NCBI RefSeq assembly: GCF_910579375.1
Contig: NZ_CAJTUJ010000082.1
Span: 1 to 8,182 of the forward strand
DNA: 8,182 nucleotides
DNA from: an uncultured Rikenella sp.
Lineage (GTDB): Bacteria; Bacteroidota; Bacteroidia; Bacteroidales; Rikenellaceae
Reading direction: 5' to 3'
Part shown: positions 1 through 5,636 of the stretch, piece after piece
How the letters are laid out: the number at the start of each line of letters is the position of its first letter
How positions within the stretch are numbered: position 1 is the first letter of the stretch
The notes under the pieces: model-generated
Databases searched by the model: none
Seen by the model: only the letters and a program-made list of their open reading frames with translations
Told to the model about the DNA's origin: nothing
Made by a program: the position numbers and the translations under genes

Positions 1-197
1 CCGCCCCGGGCTTCCGCGACTATGGACGAGGTGGTGCTGAAGGTGCAGCCAGATACGTCGGCAGCTATGGTTACAGTTGGTCGTCCGCCACGAACGGTAT
101 CTACGGACAGTACTTGGTTTTCAGCGTAACGAGTCTCAGCTCCAGCAACGCGCTCAATCGGGCTTTCGGTTTTCAGTTACGTTGCCTCTCGGAATAA
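1..197 (+). CDS. C-terminal fragment of a FISUMP-like surface protein (partial, 5' end outside window)
   Basis: Reading from base 3, 64 residues run in frame to a TAA at 195-197. The segment has the pattern of the C-terminal end of Bacteroidetes FISUMP-type surface or lipoproteins: a 'PGFRDYG' start, a 'GSYGYSWSS' core with the Tyr/Trp/Ser signature, a hydrophobic 'YLVFSV' strand, and a terminal 'NRAFGFQLRCLSE' matching the usual 'RANGFxVRCVxE' ending. Such domains are usually found on exported proteins and their function is mostly unknown; fimbrillin-like and adhesive roles have been suggested. The N-terminus, any lipobox and any other domains lie left of the window, so full length and localisation cannot be judged. 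The family call is from motif memory. Confidence 0.7.
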   Translation, partial: APGFRDYGRGGAEGAARYVGSYGYSWSSATNGIYGQYLVFSVTSLSSSNALNRAFGFQLRCLSE

Positions 198-200
198 ACG

Positions 201-214
201 GGGCCGCGCGGCCC
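201..214. terminator. GC-rich palindrome between convergent genes, possible bidirectional terminator
   Basis: GGGCCGCGCGGCCC is a perfect 14-base palindrome. It can fold as GGGCC-GCGC-GGCCC on either strand. It lies 3 bases after the stop of the left-hand plus gene and 31 bases beyond the stop of the minus-strand radical SAM gene, which is where a shared terminator is expected. Neither strand has a strong U-run after it (AAATAA on one side, CGTTTATT on the other), so intrinsic termination is only a suggestion. Confidence 0.4.
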
Positions 215-245
215 AAATAATCGACGGCCTCTACCCCTATACCGG

Positions 246-1025
246 CTACCTCGCCACCGAGACGACCAAACCGGGCAATGCCTCCCGCAGACGATCCGCA
301 ATCGCCTCCATCTCCTCGAACGAGACCTTCTCCAGGCCATCCGCCGGCGTGTTGCGGTCGATCGTGTAGAGCATCACCTCCCTTGGCCGAATCCGACTGA
401 TCGCCTCCATATAAGCCTCTACCTCCTCCGGCGTCGTGTTGTCGATCCGATGACCGCCGTAATCTCCCCGCAGCAGCATCGTCTGGACGATCAATTTTCC
501 CTCGAACCCGCCCAGCAGGTCGATCGTCTCCGCCACCGTGCGTCCGTTCTGCGGCTGGTTGATCCGCCGCACCGTCTCGTCGAGCGCCGAATCCAACTTC
601 AGGATATTCCGATCCACCCGCAGCAACGCCCTCCGTACCGCCGGCCGGTCGATCATCGTGGCATTGCTCAGCACCGCCACCCGGGTCTGCGGCGCGTAAC
701 GATCCCGCAGCCTCAACGTCTCATCGATGATCCGTTCGAACTCCGGGTGCATCGTCGGCTCGCCGTTCCCCGCGAAAGTAATGACGTCCGGCAGCGCCTT
801 CGCCTCCGCCATCTCCGCCAGCCGGTGTTCCAGCGCCGCGACGACCCGTTCGGCCGGATTGAATCCCCCCGTGCCGTGCGCGCCGTTCCATCCGCATTCG
901 CAGTAGATGCAGTCGAAATTGCACAGCTTCGAGTCCGGAAGCAACAGATTCACCCCCAGTGAAGTACCGAGCCGCCGGCTGTGGATCGGCCCGATGATGA
1001 TGCTGTCGAAAAGGAAAGTGTCCAT
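246..1025 (-). CDS. radical SAM protein, COG0731 (wyosine-synthetase-like) family
   Basis: This 259-residue protein starts at the ATG complementary to 1023-1025. The frame extends further upstream, but the extra N-terminal residues are arginine-rich, unlike the family, and overlap the preceding gene. The radical SAM cluster motif CxxxCxxC is seen at C35, C39 and C42, with an additional C44. It is followed by the 'FAGNGEP' SAM-binding motif around residues 84-90, 'VLSNA' at 118-122 and 'LKLD' at 142-145. The family therefore binds a 4Fe-4S cluster and cleaves S-adenosylmethionine. COG0731 proteins resemble the Tyw1 wyosine-base enzyme, but bacteria do not make wyosine, so the substrate is unknown. 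Only 28 bases separate it from the upstream DUF4837 lipoprotein gene, suggesting co-transcription. No C-terminal accessory cluster domain is evident. Confidence 0.85.
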   Translation of the reverse strand: MDTFLFDSIIIGPIHSRRLGTSLGVNLLLPDSKLCNFDCIYCECGWNGAHGTGGFNPAERVVAALEHRLAEMAEAKALPDVITFAGNGEPTMHPEFERIIDETLRLRDRYAPQTRVAVLSNATMIDRPAVRRALLRVDRNILKLDSALDETVRRINQPQNGRTVAETIDLLGGFEGKLIVQTMLLRGDYGGHRIDNTTPEEVEAYMEAISRIRPREVMLYTIDRNTPADGLEKVSFEEMEAIADRLREALPGLVVSVAR

Positions 1026-1053
1026 CTTGTTCAGAGAAAAAATCGCGAGGCCG

Positions 1054-2049
1054 TTATTCCGGAATCCGCACCGTCCGGAAAATCGCCTCCACCTGTCGAA
1101 TGTAGTTCCGCATCGGCACCTGGTTGTTCGGCGACGGCGAATAGACATAGCCGTCGATCGCGATCAGCCGTCCCGTCGCCCCGTCGTAAGTCGTGTAGTT
1201 GATGAACGGCCCCCCCATGAAATCCCCCTTCACGTCCCAGAAACCGCGCAGTTGCGTCCATTGCCGTCCGTCGATCGTCAGGAGCTTCCGATCCGGCGGG
1301 ACGATCGTCGAGGTGGACATATAGCTCCCCTTCGACGGCCCCGGCACCTGCCGCACCGCTCCGTTCCGCGCCGCGACGAGCCATCCCGTCGTGGCATCCG
1401 TTACGATCGAGTCCGCCGGATAGGTGTAGATCAGGAAGCCGATGCTGGCCAGCGGCAACTCGTAAGAGACCCACAGGAAGTCGGTCGTGTCGAGCCGCAC
1501 CCGGTAGTTGGACGGAATGCTCATCTCGAAACCGAATTTTTCGCGGATCAGGGTGCCGATCTCCGGATCGCTGTGTTTGCGGGCCTGTGCGATGAACCGG
1601 TTCCGTTCGACGATTTCGTAGAACAGTTCCAGCTCCTGGCCGTAGGTGTGCAGGAAAGCCGCCATCGAGTCCGCCGACGGCGAGGTGACGGTCACCTGTA
1701 ACTGCGGCGCCGAATAGACATCATACGCAGCTGTCATATCCGACCGTTCGTACTGCGCCCCCGTCCGCAGAATCAGGATGTTCCGGTGCCGCGAGACGGT
1801 CTTTTGGAAATTCGTCGGCGGCACGCTGAGCAGGTCGAAGAGTGGTTCGGGCTGATTGATCCGTTCGACCTCCTGCGAGAAGATCGCCCGCACGGTGTCG
1901 CCCGCCGGCCCCTCCCACAGCTCGGTGGGCGCGACGACGAAGAGTTCGTAGGCCCGGCCCGACGAAGGGGCCTTGACCGGGCCGGAGGGGCCGCAGGCCG
2001 TGCCGACTGCGGCAACGAGGGAAACCAGTATCCAGGTGATTCTTTTCAT
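1054..2049 (-). CDS. DUF4837 family lipoprotein
   Basis: This 331-residue protein starts at the ATG complementary to 2047-2049. I chose this start because it gives a clean lipoprotein signal: Lys2-Arg3, a hydrophobic stretch (residues 4-15) and a GTAC lipobox with Cys19. The open frame continues upstream to 2151, but that extension would bury the signal peptide and cross the promoter. The early mature region contains 'YELFVVAPTELWEGPAGDT' (34-52) and 'NQPEPLFD' (65-72), followed by a 'RHRNILIL' strand, which I recognise as the DUF4837 pattern of Bacteroidetes. The protein is expected to be lipid-anchored in the envelope. No enzymatic motif is visible and the family's role is unknown. It is the first gene of a two-gene minus-strand unit with the radical SAM gene. 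The lipobox has Gly at -3, which is somewhat relaxed. Confidence 0.85.
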   Translation of the reverse strand: MKRITWILVSLVAAVGTACGPSGPVKAPSSGRAYELFVVAPTELWEGPAGDTVRAIFSQEVERINQPEPLFDLLSVPPTNFQKTVSRHRNILILRTGAQYERSDMTAAYDVYSAPQLQVTVTSPSADSMAAFLHTYGQELELFYEIVERNRFIAQARKHSDPEIGTLIREKFGFEMSIPSNYRVRLDTTDFLWVSYELPLASIGFLIYTYPADSIVTDATTGWLVAARNGAVRQVPGPSKGSYMSTSTIVPPDRKLLTIDGRQWTQLRGFWDVKGDFMGGPFINYTTYDGATGRLIAIDGYVYSPSPNNQVPMRNYIRQVEAIFRTVRIPE

Positions 2050-2111
2050 GGCGTGAAAGGGGTTTGGGTGGAAAAACAGCGACCCCGCCGCCTTCCGCGG
2101 CCGCCGCCGGA

Positions 2112-2119
2112 CAAATGTA
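2112..2119 (-). promoter_or_regulatory. Putative Bacteroidetes -7 element for the DUF4837/radical SAM unit
   Basis: Read on the minus strand the bases are TACATTTG, a full match to the TAnnTTTG -7 element used by the Bacteroidetes primary sigma factor. It lies about 60 bases upstream of the DUF4837 start. I see no convincing -33 TTG at the usual spacing, so this is a candidate only. Confidence 0.5.
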
Positions 2120-2132
2120 ACGAATATTCTTC

Positions 2133-2140
2133 TATCTTTG
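2133..2140 (+). promoter_or_regulatory. Putative Bacteroidetes -7 element for the deacetylase/MgtC/YqaA operon
   Basis: TATCTTTG is a full match to TAnnTTTG and lies 28 bases before the deacetylase ATG, implying a short 5' leader. It sits only 13 bases from the minus-strand element, so the two divergent promoters nearly overlap. No good -33 TTG is seen at 19-20 bases upstream. Confidence 0.55.
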
Positions 2141-2168
2141 TGAGGATTCAATCACTCTACGGACACAC

Positions 2169-2777
2169 ATGTATTTCCGGCCGCCGAAATTCATCAAACG
2201 TCTTTTTCCCGAGCTGAACTGGAACTTTCGGGAGCCGGGAACGATCTTCCTGACTTTCGACGACGGGCCGACCCCCGAGGTGACCCAGTGGGTGCTCGAT
2301 ACGTTGGACAAATATGAGGCCAAAGCGACCTTTTTCTGTCTGGGCAAGAATGTCGACCAGCATCCCGAGATTTTTCGCAAGATCAAGGCCCGGGGACATG
2401 CCGTGGGGAATCACTCCTACAGCCACATCAAAGGGTGGGGCAATCCGGCGGGACGCTACATCGAGGATGCCGACCTGGCCAACGGACTGATTCGGACGAA
2501 CCTCTACCGGCCGCCCTACGGACGGATTACGCGGAGCCAGATCCGGCGCATTTCGGAACGGTATCACATCATTATGTGGGACGTGCTGAGCCGCGACTAT
2601 GCGCGGACGGTGTCGCCGGAGGCCTGTGTGCGGAATGTGACGCGCCACCTGCACGAGGGTTCGATCGTGGTCTTCCACGACTCGGTGAAGGCTTCGCGCA
2701 ATCTCTATTACGCCTTGCCACGGGTGCTGGAGGCGATCGAACGGGCGGGGTTGCGGTGCCGGAGTATTGAACTTTAA
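2169..2777 (+). CDS. polysaccharide deacetylase family protein (NodB domain, CE4)
   Basis: This 202-residue protein is essentially one NodB homology domain. Motifs appear in the expected order: TFDDGP at 29-34 (catalytic base Asp31 and metal ligand Asp32), H82-S-Y-S-H86 (the HxxxH metal ligands), RPPYG at 114-118, 'WDV' at 137-139 and FHDS at 169-172 (His170, the catalytic acid position). All key residues of a metal-dependent carbohydrate esterase 4 are present, so it is probably active in removing N-acetyl groups from a polysaccharide or peptidoglycan-like substrate. The actual substrate cannot be read from the sequence. There is no obvious signal peptide; the N-terminus is basic and aromatic. 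It is the first gene of a run with MgtC- and YqaA-like membrane proteins (12- and 10-base gaps). Confidence 0.9.
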   Translation: MYFRPPKFIKRLFPELNWNFREPGTIFLTFDDGPTPEVTQWVLDTLDKYEAKATFFCLGKNVDQHPEIFRKIKARGHAVGNHSYSHIKGWGNPAGRYIEDADLANGLIRTNLYRPPYGRITRSQIRRISERYHIIMWDVLSRDYARTVSPEACVRNVTRHLHEGSIVVFHDSVKASRNLYYALPRVLEAIERAGLRCRSIEL

Positions 2778-2789
2778 AATCATGGAGAG

Positions 2790-3437
2790 ATGATCTGGAC
2801 ATTCGTGTTGCGGCTGAGCATAGCCGCTCTGCTGGGAGCCATTATCGGGTTCGACCGGGAGCTCCGGGCCAAGGAAGCGGGATTGCGTACCCATTTTCTG
2901 GTCGCTTTGGGCAGCGCTCTGTTTATGATCGTCTCCATCTACGCCTTTTCGGCCGATCCGCGGAGCGATCCGGGGCGGATCGCGGCTCAGGTGGTGACCG
3001 GGATCGGGTTTATCGGGGCCGGTTCGATCCTGATCCACAAACAGTTCGTGCGCGGGCTGACCACGGCGGCCGGGTTGTGGGCGACGGCCGGAATCGGGCT
3101 GGCGGTGGGCGGCGGGATGTATGCCGTGGGGCTGGCGGCGATGGTGCTGACTTTGGCGGGGCTGGAGCTCTCGACCCTGATTTTCAAGACCGTCGGCATC
3201 CACTCTTCGCTGTTGGTTTTTTCGACCTCCGACGAGCAGAATCTGAGGCAGGTCTTGACGCATATTCACGAAAAGGGCTATCACCTGATGAGTTACGAGG
3301 CGACGCACGAGACGGTCGGCGAGGGGACTTTGTATCGGGTGACGATGGTGGTCAAGACGCGGAGCAGGAACGAGGATACCCATTTGTTCCAGTTCATGCA
3401 GTCGTTGCCGGAGTTGACGATCGAACGACTCGAATAA
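2790..3437 (+). CDS. MgtC/SapB family membrane protein
   Basis: This 215-residue protein has a hydrophobic N-terminal half with the MgtC family signatures: 'IGFDRE' at 19-24, 'AGLRTH' at 30-35, 'GIGFIGAGSI' at 71-80 and 'RGLTTAAGLWATA' at 88-100. Four or more membrane segments are visible between residues 1 and about 135. The C-terminal part (about 138-215) is soluble and looks like the ACT-like domain of longer family members. Homologues in pathogens are linked to survival in low magnesium and to control of ATP synthase, but a transport function has not been established for the family as a whole. The start is fixed by a GGAGAG directly upstream at 2784-2789, unusually SD-like for this group. 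An earlier ATG at 2782 reads only two codons before a stop. Confidence 0.9.
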   Translation: MIWTFVLRLSIAALLGAIIGFDRELRAKEAGLRTHFLVALGSALFMIVSIYAFSADPRSDPGRIAAQVVTGIGFIGAGSILIHKQFVRGLTTAAGLWATAGIGLAVGGGMYAVGLAAMVLTLAGLELSTLIFKTVGIHSSLLVFSTSDEQNLRQVLTHIHEKGYHLMSYEATHETVGEGTLYRVTMVVKTRSRNEDTHLFQFMQSLPELTIERLE

Positions 3438-3447
3438 CGAACCGGGT

Positions 3448-3900
3448 ATGGAGTGGTTGTTGGATTTAGGCTATGTGGGGCTCTTTGTCGGGGCGTTGCT
3501 GGCGGCGACTATCCTGCCGTTCAGCTCGGATTTCCTGCTGGTCGGGATGTTGGCGGCCGGCGGACACGTGGTATGGACGGTGGTCGTGGCTTCGGTCGGC
3601 AACTGGGCCGGCGGCATGATCTCCTACTGGATGGGGCGCGGCGGACGGTGGCAGTGGATCGAAAAGTGGTTCAAAGTCAAACGCGAGACCCTCGAACGGC
3701 AGAAAGTCCGGGTCGATCGTTATGAGGCGTGGCTGGCTTTCCTGTCGTGGCTTCCGTTCGTGGGCGATCTGTTTGCGCTCGCGCTGGGCTTCTATCGGAC
3801 GAATGTCTGGCAGGTGGCGGTCTTCATGCTGATCGGAAAGACCGCCCGGTTCGTGGTCTGGGCGATCGTGGTGGAGTGGGTGCGTCCCCTGTTTGCGTAA
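3448..3900 (+). CDS. YqaA family protein (VTT/DedA-like membrane protein)
   Basis: This 150-residue integral membrane protein resembles the small YqaA branch (COG1238) of the VTT/DedA superfamily. Signature segments are 'LAATILPFSSDFLL' (18-31), 'GNWAGGMISYWMGR' (51-64), an amphipathic basic stretch (about 67-93) and 'SWLPFVGD' (100-107). A final hydrophobic helix covers about 121-145. DedA relatives are implicated in lipid-carrier or phospholipid flipping and membrane homeostasis; the specific role of YqaA is not established. It follows the MgtC-like gene after 10 bases and is the last gene of that run. Its final codons overlap the -33 element of the efp promoter. The length is normal for the family. 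Confidence 0.85.
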   Translation: MEWLLDLGYVGLFVGALLAATILPFSSDFLLVGMLAAGGHVVWTVVVASVGNWAGGMISYWMGRGGRWQWIEKWFKVKRETLERQKVRVDRYEAWLAFLSWLPFVGDLFALALGFYRTNVWQVAVFMLIGKTARFVVWAIVVEWVRPLFA

Positions 3901-3923
3901 ACTCCGGCTTTTTCGTAACTTTG
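3892..3923 (+). promoter_or_regulatory. Promoter of efp (-33 TTTG, -7 TAACTTTG)
   Basis: TTTG at 3892-3895 and TAACTTTG at 3916-3923 are separated by 20 bases, a full match to the Bacteroidetes two-part promoter. The -33 lies inside the last codons of the upstream yqaA-like gene. Predicted transcription starts about 40 bases before the efp ATG. This is the best promoter in the window. Confidence 0.75.
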
Positions 3924-3971
3924 CGTGCTTCGTCACACGAAACGGAATATCTTAAAATCTTAAACCACAAT

Positions 3972-4538
3972 ATGGCAACAACCGCAGATATCAAAATCGG
4001 GATGTGCATTGAACTGAACGGCAAAACGTGTCAGATCATCGACTTCCAGCATGTGAAACCGGGTAAAGGGCCGGCTTTCGTCCGCACCAAACTCAAAAAT
4101 CTGGAAAACGGTCGGACGATCGACAATACGTTCACGGCCGGTGCGCCGATCGAGCCGGTTCGGGTGGAACGTCGTCCGTACCAGTATCTCTATGAGGACG
4201 ATATGGGGGCGAATTTCATGCACACCGAGACTTTCGAGCAGATCGTGATCGACAAGAAAATGATCGATAACGCCGACTTGATGAAAGAGGGCGAGATTGT
4301 GGAGGTGATGTTCCACACGGAAAAAGAGACGGTGCTGTCGGCCGAATTGCCGCAGCTGGTGGAGATGGAGGTGACTTACACCGAGCCGGGTCTGAAGGGG
4401 GATACCGCATCTTCGAATGCGCTGAAACCGGCGACCGTCGAAACGGGCGCTACGGTGAAGGTTCCGTTGTTTATCAATACCGGCGAACGGATTCGGGTCG
4501 ACACCCGGACTCGGGAGTACTACGAACGGATTAAGTAG
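3972..4538 (+). CDS. efp: elongation factor P
   Basis: This 188-residue protein aligns by eye with EF-P over its whole length. EF-P binds ribosomes stalled on consecutive prolines, between the P and E sites, and promotes peptide bond formation. The N-terminal KOW-like domain carries the tip loop 'VKPGKGPAF' at 28-36; Lys32 corresponds to the lysine (K34 in E. coli) that is modified in many bacteria. The central domain has 'YLYEDD...FMHTETFEQI'. The C-terminal domain has the signature region 'GLKGDT...KPATVETGATVKVPLF' and the end 'RVDTRTREYYERIK'. The start follows an A-rich leader without a Shine-Dalgarno site; the frame is open upstream into yqaA but that extension is not EF-P-like. No modification enzyme (EpmA-like or otherwise) is in the window. 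It is transcribed alone, between its own promoter and a strong terminator. Confidence 0.97.
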   Translation: MATTADIKIGMCIELNGKTCQIIDFQHVKPGKGPAFVRTKLKNLENGRTIDNTFTAGAPIEPVRVERRPYQYLYEDDMGANFMHTETFEQIVIDKKMIDNADLMKEGEIVEVMFHTEKETVLSAELPQLVEMEVTYTEPGLKGDTASSNALKPATVETGATVKVPLFINTGERIRVDTRTREYYERIK

Positions 4539-4567
4539 GCTCGGCGCTTTGCCGACCTGCATGGAAT

Positions 4568-4613
4568 AGCCGCGGGCGGACTTTCTCAGAAAGTCTGCCC
4601 GCGGCTTGTTTTG
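4568..4613 (+). terminator. Strong intrinsic terminator after efp
   Basis: Bases 4568-4585 pair with 4589-4606 in an 18-bp stem with a 3-base TCA loop. All pairs are Watson-Crick except one G-T (4578/4596). The 3' side continues TGTTTTG, giving a U-rich tail. A weaker hairpin TCGGC-GCTTT-GCCGA (4541-4555) lies just before it. The stem is 30 bases after the efp stop codon. Confidence 0.85.
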
Positions 4614-4796
4614 GGAGAATCGGTTTTGTCTGAATGTCGTAGGGGGGAAGACTGCCGCAGCGAAACGCAGTTTCGCCCGTCCCTCCGGTGCACCCATAAG
4701 GTGTTTTGTTGGGGTTGTTTCTGCCTTACTAAGTGGGGCGCGGAAGAGCGGCGGAGCGCCAGCGGAGCCGCAGTGAGGCAGACACGGGACGGTGCT

Positions 4797-4832
4797 TTGG
4801 GCCGAGCTTCTGCGACTCGCAGAGCCGCGCAG
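4797..4832 (+). repeat. Degenerate direct repeat, copy 1
   Basis: This copy matches 4946-4982 at about two thirds of positions. The best-conserved part is TCGCAGAGCCGCGC (from 4817), against TCGCAGAACCGCGC (from 4967). In both copies the conserved part follows or includes a short hairpin. This suggests an internal duplication within the structured region, or two members of a dispersed repeat family. Confidence 0.45.
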
Positions 4833-4945
4833 TTCGCCGCCACCCCACGCGGCGGACTGCAACTTGACGGAGCTCGTTGCACTCACCGCTGGCGGCGAGC
4901 TACGGAGGTTAAGAAGGAATAGCACGCCGGGGACGAACTCGACAG

Positions 4946-4982
4946 TCTGGGTATTGCTCTTTCGGTTCGCAGAACCGCGCGG
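4946..4982 (+). repeat. Degenerate direct repeat, copy 2
   Basis: This is the partner of the 4797-4832 copy. It contains the GCA-triloop hairpin 4963-4977 and the shared core TCGCAGAACCGCGC at 4967-4980. Confidence 0.45.
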
Positions 4983-5186
4983 GGTGGACGCTTGTCCACG
5001 GGAAGGACGCATCGTGTCTTTTACTGGCCGCCTTAGCTTTAATATTCGTTCTCTGTTAGCTGTGGCCGAAAATGAATAGGCTGTATTTTGCTACCCTTTA
5101 GGTTTTTCGTCCAAGCCGTTCGGCCTCAGTCTCCAGGGCCGGTAGTCCGGTTTTCTGCCGATTACGTAGATATTATATTGTGCTTT

Positions 5187-5333
5187 CTAACCCAGCGCTT
5201 CGGTCATATTGCTTTGCGGGTCGAGGTCTACGGCCAGGATGCGGAAGCCGTTCTTGGCATAGTACGAGGCGAGGTTGATGGCCGTCGTCGTTTTCGCCGC
5301 GCCGCCTTTCCGGTCGATGATTGATAAGGTAGG
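5187..5333 (-). pseudogene. N-terminal remnant of a ParA/MinD-type ATPase
   Basis: The minus strand from 5333 to 5190 reads 48 codons and then TAG (5187-5189). The residues include a deviant Walker A 'DRKGGAAKTTTAIN' (usual form KGGVGKTT) and 'GFRILAVDLDPQSNMTEALG', the Walker A' strand of ParA-type ATPases with its DLDPQ motif. Such proteins partition plasmids, chromosomes or mobile elements and normally run to about 200 residues or more. Here the frame has no start codon: a stop lies at 5334-5336, and only Pro-Thr-Leu-Ser-Ile precedes the motif. The ATPase core after 'ALG' is missing. A nearby ATG on the same strand (complement of 5350-5352) reads 'MCHSKITYLINHR' in another frame, so a single-base indel may have separated the original start. 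It is most simply a decayed copy left by a lost mobile or plasmid-like element. Confidence 0.75.
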
Positions 5334-5391
5334 TTATTTTTGAATGGCACATACGGGCGGGGTAGGGGAGAGGAGCCTGGTATGCAAGTAG

Positions 5392-5558
5392 GGGGAGAAA
5401 TTCGGAACTTTCTGATTTGTGGGGGCGGGGAGAAAAATGGAAGTTTTGGCGAAAATGGCCTCGATTATTTGTATCAAGATGCTGCGTTGGTAAGTCTGGA
5501 TGGAGGGTGTTCGGTGCTGAATCGTTCAACGAGAGGAGAAAGTTCCGCATTTCTCCCC
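5392..5558. repeat. 22-bp near-perfect inverted repeat (21/22) enclosing 123 bases; MITE-like or dispersed repeat pair
   Basis: Bases 5392-5413 are complementary to 5537-5558 at 21 of 22 positions; the one mismatch is 5402/5548. Similarity continues outward with gaps: TGCAAG at 5383-5388 against the complement of CTTGGCA at 5558-5564. The arms are too long to be chance. They could be terminal repeats of a small non-autonomous element or two opposed copies of an intergenic repeat. No transposase and no clear target duplication were seen. Confidence 0.65.
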
Positions 5559-5603
5559 TTGGCAGACAAGCAGGGAACGGTCGGGCGACGAACGAATTGT
5601 GAA

Positions 5604-5623
5604 ATGATATTCTTATGATATCA
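5604..5623 (+). repeat. Tandem ATGATAT units with 11-bp spacing, possible operator
   Basis: ATGATAT occurs at 5604-5610 and again at 5615-5621, one helical turn apart. The second copy overlaps the palindrome TGATATCA (5616-5623). A third copy lies at 5708-5714, about 16 bases before the methylase start. The arrangement could be a binding site for a regulator, but the units are AT-rich and short, so chance is possible. Confidence 0.35.
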
Positions 5624-5636
5624 GGCGTGCTCTCCG

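Larger units (their letters stand above)
4642..4999. repeat. Cluster of seven or so consecutive hairpins (possible structured RNA or palindromic repeat cluster)
   Basis: Inverted repeats found by eye: outer stem 4642-4648/4680-4686 enclosing GCGAAAC-GCA-GTTTCGC (4660-4676); 4720-4730/4772-4782 (TCTGCCTTACT with AGTGAGGCAGA, 11 pairs, one G-T) enclosing GCGGC/GCCGC (4748-4752/4767-4771); TCTGCG-ACT-CGCAGA (4809-4823); a 12-bp stem with an 8-base loop (4829-4840/4849-4860); AGCTCG/CGAGCT (4871-4876/4896-4901); CGGTTC-GCA-GAACCG (4963-4977); GTGGAC-GCTT-GTCCAC (4984-4999). Because the hairpins are nearly symmetrical, the strand cannot be decided. No promoter with the TAnnTTTG form was found that would clearly drive it. 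Confidence 0.6.
4614..5186. other. Gene-free stretch with dense secondary structure
   Basis: I see no credible gene here. Open frames of up to about 100 codons exist on both strands, but they are Arg/Ser/Ala-rich, have no recognisable motif and overlap each other. The left part (4642-4999) is crowded with inverted repeats, listed separately. The right part (5010-5186) is more AT-rich and I see nothing definite in it except possible sequence downstream of the ParA remnant. The stretch may be a structured non-coding RNA, a cluster of dispersed repeats or decayed accessory DNA. Confidence 0.6.

Noticed and set aside
1026..1148. Upstream extension of the radical SAM reading frame by 41 codons
   Set aside because: The extension is Arg-rich, unrelated to the family, and overlaps the 3' end of the DUF4837 gene; the ATG at 1023-1025 gives the expected N-terminus.
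907..1701. A 264-codon open frame on the plus strand
   Set aside because: It is antisense to two recognised genes and its Arg/His/Pro-rich translation has no motif.
2050..2151. Upstream extension of the DUF4837 frame
   Set aside because: It would place 34 residues before a clear lipoprotein signal peptide and cover the candidate promoter at 2112-2119.
2157..3383. A 408-codon open frame on the minus strand
   Set aside because: It lies entirely antisense to the deacetylase and MgtC genes, has a His/Arg/Pro/Gln-rich composition typical of a shadow of GC-rich coding DNA, and shows no recognisable domain.
4611..4922. A 103-codon Cys/Arg-rich open frame on the plus strand
   Set aside because: It starts inside the terminator tail, follows the hairpin repeats and matches no family I recognise; more likely a by-product of GC-rich repeats.
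4642..4999. Retron, riboswitch or CRISPR interpretation of the hairpin cluster
   Set aside because: There is no reverse transcriptase, no cas gene, no regular repeat-spacer pattern, and no known riboswitch core that I can recognise.
3960..5012. A 350-codon open frame on the minus strand antisense to efp and across its terminator
   Set aside because: It reads through the 18-bp efp terminator and the hairpin cluster, has no domain and is Arg/Ser-rich; the efp gene on the other strand is certain.
5101..5170. Possible tRNA or small RNA in a hairpin-prone stretch downstream of the ParA remnant
   Set aside because: No cloverleaf with a T-arm TTC motif and acceptor pairing could be built.
5335..5342. 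TATTTTTG matching the -7 consensus on the plus strand
   Set aside because: It lies nearly 400 bases from the next gene, has no -33 partner at the right spacing, and is in an AT-rich spot where chance matches are easy.
5340..5618. A 92-codon open frame on the plus strand before the R-M operon
   Set aside because: It spans both arms of the 22-bp inverted repeat, is Gly-rich and has no recognisable domain.
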